Origin: CBDTTW01 sp965363675 | GTDB taxonomy: Bacteria > Bacteroidota > Rhodothermia > Rhodothermales > DASSAV01 | Assembly (NCBI GenBank): GCA_965363675.1 | Contig: CBDTTW010000193.1 | Coordinates: 1 to 5,667, forward strand | Direction of reading: 5' to 3' | Length of the DNA stretch: 5,667 nt | Shown here: positions 1 to 5,667 of the stretch, in pieces | How the letters are laid out: each line of letters begins with the position of its first letter | Numbering within the stretch: the first letter of the stretch is position 1 | Translations under genes and position numbers: made by a program | Notes under the pieces: model-generated | The model's database searches: none | Seen by the model: the letters and a program-made list of their open reading frames with translations, nothing else | What the model was told of the DNA's origin: nothing

Positions 1-1
1 C

Positions 2-2413
2 GCGGCTTTGCTCGGGGCCGCCGATACGCTCGGCTTGCCCGTCTGGACGATTTACGAAGCGGCCTCGACGGGCGGCGCCCTGGGGCTGCCCGATCCGACG
101 AAGCTGGCCGCCGCCCATTCGGAGGACCTGGCCTTCGCCGCCGGACGCGTGCTGGCCGAGGAAGCGCGCGCTCGCGGCATCGACTTCGTGCTGCTCGCGG
201 CCGCGCAGCTTGCCCTGGCGGCGGGCGACGCCGACACGCCCGACCTGGTCGCCGCAGACGCCTCGGGGGAGGCGCCGGGACTCGGGGCGGCGCGCGCGCT
301 CGTGGCGGGGCTGCACGCCGGGGCCGTGAGCGCGGCGCTGGCGCCGGGAGTCGCGCCGCCGGGGCCCCGACGGTTTGCGCCGTGGGCCGCCCCCCCGGCG
401 CGCGCGCCCGCGCGCCGCCTGGCGCTGGCCGTCGGCGCCGACGCGGTGCTTCAGGAAGCCCCCGAGCGCCCCGCCGGACCTTGGGCCCCCGGCGAGCCGG
501 TCCGCATCGTGGCGGTAGGCGGCGCCGAGGCGGTGCGCGAGGCCGTCGAGGCGGTGCGCGCCGGGGGGCCGCTGCTGCTTGCGCCGGAGCGCGCCGGGGC
601 GCTGCACGCCGGGCTGCTGCGAGCCGCGCGGCGGGGCGCCCTCCCTGTGGAAACGCTCGACCGGGCGCTGCGCCTGACCTTGGGCCGCAAGGAGTTGCGC
701 GCCCGCGCCTCCGCCCGCCCTACCCCGCTCCGAGGGGCAGGATTCCGGCCGCTGCTCGACCAGACGATTGCGCGCCAGGCCGTAACGCTCCTCCACAACC
801 ACGGCGACGTGCTGCCGCTCACGAGCCTGCGCGACACAACGCTGCTCGTCACGCTCGGCCCCGATTCCACAGGCGCGGTCTTCGTCGGGCGGTGGCGGGC
901 GTACGCGCCGGCGGCGCATCTGGCGGCAGGCGCTGCTTTCGAGCGCCGCCGCTTCGAGCAAAGCCTGCGGGGCGCGCGGCGCCTCGTCGTGCTGGACCCC
1001 TGCGCGCCCTCGGCTGCGGGCTCCGCCGCCGACTCGGCGCTGGCCCTGGCGGCGCAGCGCCGCCTGCCGACGGTGTACGTAGCCGCCTGCGACCGCGTGC
1101 TGCCCATCGCCCGCGACGCCGACGCCTACCTGCTCAGTTTCGACGCCTCCCCGGCTTCGCAAATCGCCGCCGCCGATGCCGTGCTCGGCTTCCAGGCTAT
1201 CGGCGGGCGGCTGCCGGCGCCCGGTGGGCGCGGCGTGGGGATCGGCATTGCGCAGCAGCGCCCACGCATCGGGCCGCCCGAGTCCATCGGCATGAGCGCC
1301 GCCCGCCTCGGGCGCATCGAAGCCCTGCTGACGGAAGCCATCGAGAACCACGCGTTTCCGGGCGCCGCCGTCGCGGTGGGGCGCAAGGGCGTCATCACAT
1401 ACCTGCGCGGCTTCGGCGCGTTCACCTACTCGGCGCGCCAGCCCGTCACGCCCGGCGCCGTCTACGACATCGCCTCGATCACGAAGGTCGTCTCGACGAC
1501 CACCCTTGCGATGCTCCTCGTCGAGCAGAACCAGCTTTCGCTGGACCGGACGGTGACTTCGTACCTGCCCGAGTTCACCGGGGGCGACAAAAGCAAGGTG
1601 ACCGTGCGCCAACTGCTGCTGCATGAGAGCGGTTTGCCCGCCGCCGCGCCCTACACCCGCGAGGCGGTGGGCGCCCCCGAGCAGATGGCGCGCCTCCTCA
1701 TCGAGACGCCCCTCGAAACGGCCCCCGGCCGCGAAGCCCGCTACAGCGACGTAGGCATGGCCGTGCTCGGCTTCGTGATCGAGCGCATCGCCGGCGAGCC
1801 GCTGCCGACCCTCGCCGAGCGCCTCGTCTTCCGCCCCCTGGAGATGAACCACACCGGCTTCCGGCCGGCTACGGGAATCTCGGACACGACCATCGTCCCG
1901 ACGGAGCTGGACCGGACGTTCCGCAGGCGCATCGTGCAGGGCGAGGTGCACGACGAAGTGGCGTACCTGCTCGGCGGCGCGGCGGGGCATGCCGGGCTGT
2001 TCTCGACAGCGGTGGACCTCTCGGCGTTCTGCTTCCTCATGCTCAACGGCGGCGAGGCGGCCGGGCGGCGCCTTCTGCGCCCCGAAACCATCGAGCAGTT
2101 CACGACGCGCCCCGCGCCGGGAGCCGCGCGTGCGCTCGGCTGGGATTTGCGCAGTCCGTCGGGCTTCAGCACCGCCGGCAGCTTCTTCGGGGCCAAAAGC
2201 TACGGCCATACCGGATTCACGGGAAGCTCGCTCTGGATCGACCCGGAGACCGGACTGTTTGTCATACTCCTGACGAATCGCATCTTCCCGAGCCGCTACA
2301 ACCAGCGCCACCAGGCGGTGCGGGCGCAACTGGCCGACTTGGCCTATCAGGCTATAGAGGGCCCGCCCGCGCCCCTGCTTCCCAGGCCGCCCAGGCAGTC
2401 TGCTCGCAGGTAA
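2..2413 (+). CDS. NagZ–AmiE-type fusion: degenerate GH3 domain plus class C beta-lactamase-like serine hydrolase (5' end missing)
   Basis: This is the C-terminal part of a large envelope enzyme. The frame is open to the window edge. The TTG at 8 is not a credible start, because it has no upstream signal and sits inside the GH3 barrel. Numbering from that TTG, residues ~10-230 resemble GH3-N (PVWTIYEA at 11, LAEEARARGID at 49, AVGADAVLQE at 141, ending LGRKEL at 225). Residues ~245-405 resemble GH3_C (ARQAVTLLHNHGDVLPL at 255, GGRLPAP at 399). Residues ~423-780 are a PF00144 serine hydrolase with SITK (Ser490, Lys493), YSD (Tyr579), GHAGLFSTA (660) and HTG (734). In Bacteroidota such fusions pair a NagZ beta-N-acetylglucosaminidase with an AmiE-like MurNAc-L-alanine amidase for murein recycling. 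Here the GH3 catalytic motifs are absent, so probably only the hydrolase half is active. The N-terminal signal sequence, if any, lies outside the window. The substrate is inferred; an esterase or a D-Ala-D-Ala peptidase is the alternative. Confidence 0.88.
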   Translation, partial: AALLGAADTLGLPVWTIYEAASTGGALGLPDPTKLAAAHSEDLAFAAGRVLAEEARARGIDFVLLAAAQLALAAGDADTPDLVAADASGEAPGLGAARALVAGLHAGAVSAALAPGVAPPGPRRFAPWAAPPARAPARRLALAVGADAVLQEAPERPAGPWAPGEPVRIVAVGGAEAVREAVEAVRAGGPLLLAPERAGALHAGLLRAARRGALPVETLDRALRLTLGRKELRARASARPTPLRGAGFRPLLDQTIARQAVTLLHNHGDVLPLTSLRDTTLLVTLGPDSTGAVFVGRWRAYAPAAHLAAGAAFERRRFEQSLRGARRLVVLDPCAPSAAGSAADSALALAAQRRLPTVYVAACDRVLPIARDADAYLLSFDASPASQIAAADAVLGFQAIGGRLPAPGGRGVGIGIAQQRPRIGPPESIGMSAARLGRIEALLTEAIENHAFPGAAVAVGRKGVITYLRGFGAFTYSARQPVTPGAVYDIASITKVVSTTTLAMLLVEQNQLSLDRTVTSYLPEFTGGDKSKVTVRQLLLHESGLPAAAPYTREAVGAPEQMARLLIETPLETAPGREARYSDVGMAVLGFVIERIAGEPLPTLAERLVFRPLEMNHTGFRPATGISDTTIVPTELDRTFRRRIVQGEVHDEVAYLLGGAAGHAGLFSTAVDLSAFCFLMLNGGEAAGRRLLRPETIEQFTTRPAPGAARALGWDLRSPSGFSTAGSFFGAKSYGHTGFTGSSLWIDPETGLFVILLTNRIFPSRYNQRHQAVRAQLADLAYQAIEGPPAPLLPRPPRQSARR

Positions 2414-2444
2414 TCTGCCCGGCCGCCGCCCGAGCGGAACATTC

Positions 2445-2476
2445 TTTGCACGTCGCGGCTATCCGACTTCACTTTG
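2445..2476 (+). promoter_or_regulatory. Candidate Bacteroidota-type promoter (TTTG / TAnnTTTG-like) for the FmdB-family gene
   Basis: TTTG at 2445-2448 is followed after 20 bases by TCACTTTG at 2469-2476. The known Bacteroidota primary-sigma consensus is TTTG, about 19-21 bases, then TAnnTTTG; this site departs from it only at the second base of the -7 element. Transcription would begin roughly 5-8 bases further on, leaving a leader of about 20 bases before the ATG at 2504. The site lies in the only non-coding gap upstream of that gene (2414-2503), in an AT-richer patch of otherwise very GC-rich sequence. No strong Shine-Dalgarno sequence precedes the ATG, as is common in this group. A chance match is possible. 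Confidence 0.35.
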
Positions 2477-2503
2477 TCCATCTGTCGCAGCGCCAACGCC
2501 ACC

Positions 2504-2791
2504 ATGCCCACGTATACATACCGCCGCGCCGACGGCTCGATCTTCGAAATGCAGCAGCGCATCACCGAGCCCGCGCTGGAGGTGTGCCCCGAGACCGGCC
2601 AAGCCGTCACACGCGTCATTACCGGCTCGACGGGCCTCATCTTCAAAGGCTCCGGCTTCTACCTGACCGACTACGCGCGCAAGAACGGCAGCGCAGGATC
2701 CGCCTCGAAGCCCGGCGAAAAGGCCGAGAGCAAGCCTGCCGAAGCGGCTCCCGCCGCGCCCAAGGCGCCGAAGGCCAAGAGCGGCGACTGA
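2504..2791 (+). CDS. FmdB-family small protein (zinc-ribbon fold without its cysteines)
   Basis: This 95-residue protein is of the FmdB/CxxC_CxxC_SSSS type. The start at ATG 2504 is chosen because the family begins MPTYxYR; the upstream in-frame TTG at 2474 would add ten unrelated residues and overlap the candidate promoter. Residues 1-57 follow the family closely: MPTYTYRR, IFEMQQRITEPALEVCPETG (14-33), VTRVITGS (35-42), and the hallmark LIFKGSGFYLTDY (45-57). Residues 58-95 are a low-complexity Ala/Lys/Pro tail, probably disordered. The usual CxxCG near residues 8-12 is RRADGS, and the second pair CPxCG is CPETG, so only Cys28 remains and zinc binding is unlikely. The family is named after a putative regulator of formamidase/amide genes, but its role is not firmly established, so no function is claimed. 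It is convergent with tpiA across a shared terminator. Confidence 0.88.
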   Translation: MPTYTYRRADGSIFEMQQRITEPALEVCPETGQAVTRVITGSTGLIFKGSGFYLTDYARKNGSAGSASKPGEKAESKPAEAAPAAPKAPKAKSGD

Positions 2792-2811
2792 AGGCCGCGC
2801 GGCCCGAAAAC

Positions 2812-2848
2812 ACGGCGGCGCCCCGAGATTTGCCTGGGGCGCCGCCGT
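2812..2848. terminator. Bidirectional intrinsic terminator between the FmdB-family gene and tpiA
   Basis: A perfect 13-bp inverted repeat (2812-2824 pairing with 2836-2848) encloses an 11-base loop. The stem is almost entirely G/C (ACGGCGGCGCCCC in the left arm). It lies between two convergent stop codons, 20 bases after the FmdB-family stop (2791) and 22 bases before the tpiA end (2871). On the + strand it is followed by TTTGCCTTT, and on the - strand by TGTTTT, so each direction has a short, imperfect T-rich run. Position and symmetry support a terminator shared by both genes. Confidence 0.8.
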
Positions 2849-2870
2849 TTGCCTTTGAAGGCGAGCAAGC

Positions 2871-3626
2871 TCAGGCCGCTTTGTCGGCCGCCTCGACCAG
2901 GGCCAGGAAGTCCGACGCCTTGAGCGAGGCCCCGCCGATGAGGCCGCCGTCTACGTCGGGCTTCTCCAGCAGCTCGGCGGCGTTGGAGGGCTTCATGCTG
3001 CCGCCGTAGAGAATCTGGATGTCGCGGGCGATGCCTTCGCCGAACTGATCGACGAGCAGGCCGCGAATGAAGGCGTGCATCTCCTGCGCCTGCTCGGGCG
3101 AGGCGGTGCGGCCGGTGCCGATGGCCCAGACCGGCTCGTAGGCCAGCACGAGCGCCGCGCCGCTATCCAGACTTACGCCTTCCAGGCCGCCCTGCACCTG
3201 CACCCGCACCACCTCCTGCTCGCGGCCGCTCTCGCGCTCCTCCAGCATCTCGCCGATGCACATGATCGGCGTGAGCCCTTCGGCCAGGGCTTTGCGCACC
3301 TTCCGGTTGACCGTCTCGTCCGTCTCGCCGAAGTACTGGCGGCGCTCGGAGTGCCCGATGATGACGTGGGTGCAGCCCACCGACTTGAGCATCTCGGCCG
3401 AGACCTCGCCGGTGAACGCTCCGGAGGTCTCGTGGTGCATGTTCTGCGCCCCCAGCTTAACGTTCGTGCCTCCGACAACCTCGCCGACGGCGGCCAGGTT
3501 GGTGAAGGGCGGGCATACGGCGATCTGCGTGCGGCTCGCGCCGCGCACGGCCTCGACGACGCCTTTAGCCAGTTCGGCCGCAGCGGCGGCGTCGGTATTC
3601 ATCTTCCAGTTTCCAGCGATCAGCAT
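2871..3626 (-). CDS. tpiA: Triosephosphate isomerase
   Basis: This cytoplasmic TIM-barrel enzyme interconverts dihydroxyacetone phosphate and glyceraldehyde 3-phosphate in glycolysis and gluconeogenesis. At 251 residues it is full-length for the family. All catalytic features are present: AGNWKMN with Asn6 and Lys8; IIGHSERR with the electrophile His92; AYEPVWAIGTG with the base Glu164 followed by the flexible loop 6 (~167-173); and the phosphate-binding YGGS (207-210) and GGLIGGASL (227-235). The ATG start is supported because LIAGNWKMN immediately follows, as is usual. No clear Shine-Dalgarno or promoter is visible in the 76 bases to the upstream lipoprotein gene, so it may be read through from gatB and the lipoprotein gene or have its own unrecognised promoter. 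Its 3' end faces the bidirectional terminator. Confidence 0.98.
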   Translation of the reverse strand: MLIAGNWKMNTDAAAAAELAKGVVEAVRGASRTQIAVCPPFTNLAAVGEVVGGTNVKLGAQNMHHETSGAFTGEVSAEMLKSVGCTHVIIGHSERRQYFGETDETVNRKVRKALAEGLTPIMCIGEMLEERESGREQEVVRVQVQGGLEGVSLDSGAALVLAYEPVWAIGTGRTASPEQAQEMHAFIRGLLVDQFGEGIARDIQILYGGSMKPSNAAELLEKPDVDGGLIGGASLKASDFLALVEAADKAA

Positions 3627-3666
3627 GGTTCCAGCGGTTTGGGTGAGTGGCAGGGTAGGCGATGAA

Positions 3667-3697
3667 GCGCTTCCGGGGGGCGCTCCTCCCGAAGCGC
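3667..3697 (-). terminator. Intergenic hairpin between the lipoprotein gene and tpiA (terminator-like or mRNA-processing stem)
   Basis: Left arm GCGCTTC (3667-3673) pairs exactly with GAAGCGC (3691-3697). After one bulged C, GGGGGG (3675-3680) pairs with CCTCCC (3685-3690) with a single G-T wobble, leaving a 4-base loop. It begins 5 bases beyond the lipoprotein stop codon in the direction of transcription, where terminators usually sit. However, the sequence after it on the minus strand starts TTCATCGCC, with no proper T run. It may be a weak or attenuating terminator, or a stem protecting the upstream message, rather than a full stop before tpiA. Confidence 0.4.
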
Positions 3698-3702
3698 AGG
3701 CC

Positions 3703-5106
3703 CTAGCTGACCGGCCGGCTCCGCGAGAGCAGCAGCGCGACTTCCTGCTGAAGGGCGGCCATGGCCCGGCCGTCGTACTTGCTCAGGATTTTGCCGTCCG
3801 GAGCGATCAGGAAGCGCCTGGGGAGCAAATGTAGGTTATAGCGCGTGCGGATGTCATCCCCGCCGGCGGCTGAGTCGGGGATGATTGCGTGAATCCCGGG
3901 GAACGGACGGATCCGCGCGAGCGCTCCTACGACGGCCGTATCCCGCTCCGTCGATACGGACACCACGCTAAAGGGCAGCCCCGCCGTGGCGCGGATGAGG
4001 TTATTGCGCAAGTGCAGCTCCTCCTGATAGAGGGGGTCCTGCGGCGCGTAGAACTCCAGCAGCACGAGGCTGCCTTCCAGGTCGGAGAGCCGGAACTGGT
4101 CGCCCTCGCGGGTGCGGATCTGAAGTTCGGGGGCGGGCATGCCGGGCATGAGGCGCTGGAAGTCGTAGCGGACGTGCGCCGCCCAGCGCGCCCACTCGGA
4201 GCCCTCGAACCGGGTTTGCAGCTCCCCGGCTTTGGCCTCCGCCTCCGGGATGCGGTTGAAGTCGGCGTAGGCCGTCACGTACTCCGAGAGCAGTTCCGCC
4301 TTGACGGCCGGGTCCTTGACCTTGGCGTACAGCTCGTCGAGCAGGGCGATGCTGGAGTTCAGGCCGAGGCGCCGGGCATGGGCGCGCCGCGCCGCCCGCG
4401 CCGCCTCGACGAAGCCGGTGCGCTCCGGCTCGAAGACGCGCGCCCGCGCCACGAGCAGCGAGTCGTCGAGCCCTTCGAGCATCACGACCGACTGCGCCGC
4501 CGCCAGGTCGGCGCCCATCGTGCCGCCGTAGCTCTCGCTCATGTTCCACAGGATGCCGATGGTCTGGTAGGTCGCGCGCAGAAAGCCGAGAGTGTCGAGC
4601 GCGGCGGCCTCGCCGAAGGCTTGCAAATTGCGGCTATGCACCAGGCGGGTGTTTTTGTAGGCCAGCCACGCCGCGTTCTCCCGCGAACGGATGATGATCG
4701 GGCGGCGCCCCACGGGGAAGGGCGCGCGCAGCGTAGCCGTATCGGCCTGCGCGACCACCAGATCCTCGACGCGCTGCACGACGCCCCGGTAGGCGATGAA
4801 GAGCGGATAGACGCCCTTCTCCGGAGCGCGCACGGCCATGCGGAAGCGCCCCTCGGCATCCGTGACGGCCTGCCCGAGCGTGTCGAGCGCGTCGCCCTCG
4901 CGGAAGAGCACCATCAGCGCGATGCCGGCGGCGTCGCGGAGCGAGTCGGCGCGCGGGTCGAGCATAAACTGGCCTTGCAGCAGGCTTTCGACGGGCTGGG
5001 GAGCGGCCGGCGGCGCCTCGCGCCGGCAGCCTGCCGCCGCAAGCAGCAGCGCCGCGCCACCGCAAAGAAAAGCGGCGCGCGCCGGGAAGCGTAGGAAGTT
5101 AAGCAT
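3703..5106 (-). CDS. Thioredoxin-fold (TlpA/AhpC-TSA-like) lipoprotein lacking the CxxC motif
   Basis: This 467-residue predicted lipoprotein has a basic start (Arg6, Arg10), a hydrophobic stretch 11-26 and a lipobox AAGC with Cys27. Residues ~40-130 look like a beta-rich N-terminal domain of the carboxypeptidase-regulatory/DUF4369 kind (TLGQAVTDAEGRFRMAV at 76-92). Residues ~140-315 are mostly helical and without recognised motifs. Residues ~320-460 match a TlpA-like thioredoxin domain: GMPAPELQIRTREGDQFRLS (322-341), LVLLEFYAPQDPLYQEEL (347-364), YNLHLLPRRFLIAPDGKIL (423-441). The redox CxxC is replaced by Asp357-Pro-Leu-Tyr360, while the cis-proline position (Pro429) is kept. It is therefore probably not a thiol oxidoreductase and may bind a partner or ligand at the outer or inner membrane. 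The start overlaps the gatB stop by 8 bases, suggesting co-transcription. The exact role is unknown. Confidence 0.88.
   Translation of the reverse strand: MLNFLRFPARAAFLCGGAALLLAAAGCRREAPPAAPQPVESLLQGQFMLDPRADSLRDAAGIALMVLFREGDALDTLGQAVTDAEGRFRMAVRAPEKGVYPLFIAYRGVVQRVEDLVVAQADTATLRAPFPVGRRPIIIRSRENAAWLAYKNTRLVHSRNLQAFGEAAALDTLGFLRATYQTIGILWNMSESYGGTMGADLAAAQSVVMLEGLDDSLLVARARVFEPERTGFVEAARAARRAHARRLGLNSSIALLDELYAKVKDPAVKAELLSEYVTAYADFNRIPEAEAKAGELQTRFEGSEWARWAAHVRYDFQRLMPGMPAPELQIRTREGDQFRLSDLEGSLVLLEFYAPQDPLYQEELHLRNNLIRATAGLPFSVVSVSTERDTAVVGALARIRPFPGIHAIIPDSAAGGDDIRTRYNLHLLPRRFLIAPDGKILSKYDGRAMAALQQEVALLLSRSRPVS
5099..5106 (-). other. 8-base gatB stop / lipoprotein start overlap
   Basis: On the minus strand ATGCTTAA contains both the lipoprotein ATG (5106-5104) and the gatB TAA (5101-5099). 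A GGAGG-like run lies about 15 bases before the ATG inside gatB, too far to be an ideal ribosome site. Reinitiation by ribosomes finishing gatB is therefore a plausible way to translate the lipoprotein gene. The overlap is seen directly; coupling is inferred. Confidence 0.6.
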
Positions 5107-5667
5107 CTTGGTTGCGTCTGGCCTCCAGGCGCGTCGCCAGCGCCGCCCGCACCTGCGCAGGGTCGGGGGAGCCGGGGAACTGCTTCATCACCTGGCCTAT
5201 GAAAAATCCGATGACCGACTCTTTGCCGCCCAGGTACTGCCCGACCTGCTTCGGGTGCGCCGCCACCACCGCCTCCGCCACCGCCCCGATGGCGTCGCCG
5301 TCCGAGACCTGAAGCAGGTTGAGCGCCTCGGCCAGCGCCTCCGGCGGCTCCGGCCGCGAAAGCATGGCTTCGAAAAGCTGCGTTGCGCCGGACGAGCCGA
5401 TGGCGCCCCGCAGGCGCAGCCGCAGCAGCCCCGCCAGCCGATCCGGCTCGACGGGAAAGGCGTCCATAGAGGCGCGACCCTCGTTGAGCGCGCGCAGCAC
5501 GTCCGACATGACGGCGTTCGAGACGGCCTTGGCCGCCGCCGCCCGGTCGTGCTCGGGCAGAAGGCGTTCCAGCCCGGTCAGCGTCGCCTCGAAGTAGTCC
5601 GCGACGGCGCGGTCTTCCGTGATGACGCCCGCATCGTAGGCGGGCAGGCCGAGCGCGCCGCACAGGC
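5099..5667 (-). CDS. gatB: Aspartyl/glutamyl-tRNA(Asn/Gln) amidotransferase subunit B, C-terminal part
   Basis: GatB is the tRNA-binding and kinase subunit of GatCAB, which amidates mischarged Glu-tRNA(Gln) and/or Asp-tRNA(Asn) in the cytoplasm. The frame is open from the stop at 5099 to the window edge, giving 188 residues, so the start is beyond 5667; the internal ATG at 5509 is not the start. The fragment begins with the family's LGLPAYDAGVITEDRAVADY (residues 5-24), the end of the cradle domain. It then holds the helical GatB_Yqey tail domain, with SDVLRALNE at 54, LLQVSDGDAI, and the signature QYLGGKESVIGFFIGQVMKQ at ~5180-5239. The cradle and catalytic domains lie outside the window. 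The tail is complete, with no frameshift. It is probably the first visible gene of a minus-strand unit with the lipoprotein gene downstream. Confidence 0.95.
   Translation of the reverse strand, partial: LCGALGLPAYDAGVITEDRAVADYFEATLTGLERLLPEHDRAAAAKAVSNAVMSDVLRALNEGRASMDAFPVEPDRLAGLLRLRLRGAIGSSGATQLFEAMLSRPEPPEALAEALNLLQVSDGDAIGAVAEAVVAAHPKQVGQYLGGKESVIGFFIGQVMKQFPGSPDPAQVRAALATRLEARRNQDA

Noticed and set aside
8..10. TTG as the real start of the fusion gene
   Set aside because: The frame is open to the window edge, the residues after it are already inside a GH3 barrel, and no upstream signal is visible. The gene is truncated by the window.
397..416. Short GC-rich hairpin (GGCGCGC / GCGCGCC)
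   Set aside because: It lies within coding sequence for an Ala/Pro/Arg-rich stretch and is expected from low-complexity GC-rich codons, so there is no reason to call it regulatory.
382..1626. 414-codon open frame on the + strand in another frame within the fusion gene
   Set aside because: The translation is an Arg/Ala/Gly/Pro run typical of a shifted frame in GC-rich DNA. It overlaps the GH3/AmiE frame, which carries clear motifs, and does not contain the missing GH3 motifs, so it does not point to a simple frameshift.
2474..2503. Upstream TTG start for the FmdB-family gene
   Set aside because: It would add ten residues unrelated to the family's invariant MPTYxYR start and begin within the candidate promoter.
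2414..2503. Possible terminator after the fusion gene (CCGCCCGAGCGG followed by AACATTCTTT)
   Set aside because: The stem is only four base pairs with a weak T-rich stretch, too little to call.
3889..5094. 401-codon open frame on the + strand, antisense to the lipoprotein gene
   Set aside because: It is a high-GC shadow of a well-supported coding frame. Its translation is rich in Arg/Ala/Gly/His and has no domain-like motifs, and the minus-strand gene has a lipobox and thioredoxin-fold motifs.
4914..5663. 249-codon minus-strand frame with poly-Gly and Arg-rich runs spanning gatB and the lipoprotein start
   Set aside because: It is a shifted-frame shadow of gatB and the lipoprotein gene. The gatB frame carries the GatB_Yqey signature.

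Overview
The window is very GC-rich (roughly 70 % by eye) and densely coding. It looks like a chromosomal housekeeping region of a high-GC member of the Bacteroidota/Rhodothermota side of the tree (Rhodothermia-like). The basis is circumstantial. It carries a GH3–beta-lactamase-fold fusion of the NagZ–AmiE kind typical of Bacteroidota, an FmdB-type small protein with the Bacteroidota-style loss of zinc cysteines, a TlpA-like lipoprotein of Bacteroidota architecture, and a possible TTTG / TAnnTTTG promoter. There is no sign of a mobile element, CRISPR array, tRNA or rRNA.

Layout. On the + strand, bases 2-2413 hold the 3' part of a large fusion gene whose start lies before the window. It consists of a degenerate GH3 barrel, a GH3 C-terminal domain, and an apparently intact serine-hydrolase domain of the class C beta-lactamase/AmiE type. 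After a gap of about 90 bases with a candidate promoter comes a 95-residue FmdB-family protein (2504-2791, +). A perfect 13-bp inverted repeat (2812-2848) then separates it from three convergent minus-strand genes. Read in their own direction these are gatB (3' part, 5667-5099), a 467-residue thioredoxin-fold lipoprotein (5106-3703) overlapping gatB by 8 bases, and, 76 bases further on, tpiA (3626-2871). A strong hairpin sits in the gap between the lipoprotein gene and tpiA.

How the genes relate. gatB (tRNA-dependent amidation) and tpiA (glycolysis) are core genes. The fusion protein belongs to peptidoglycan-fragment recycling and the lipoprotein to the envelope. Apart from the gatB–lipoprotein overlap, there is no evidence of one shared pathway. 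The most striking theme is loss of active-site residues inside recognisable folds: the GH3 barrel lacks the catalytic His/Asp loop and the nucleophile Asp, the thioredoxin fold lacks CxxC, and the FmdB protein lacks three of four zinc cysteines. I see no convincing new multi-gene system here; the pseudo-GH3–amidase fusion is the best lead.
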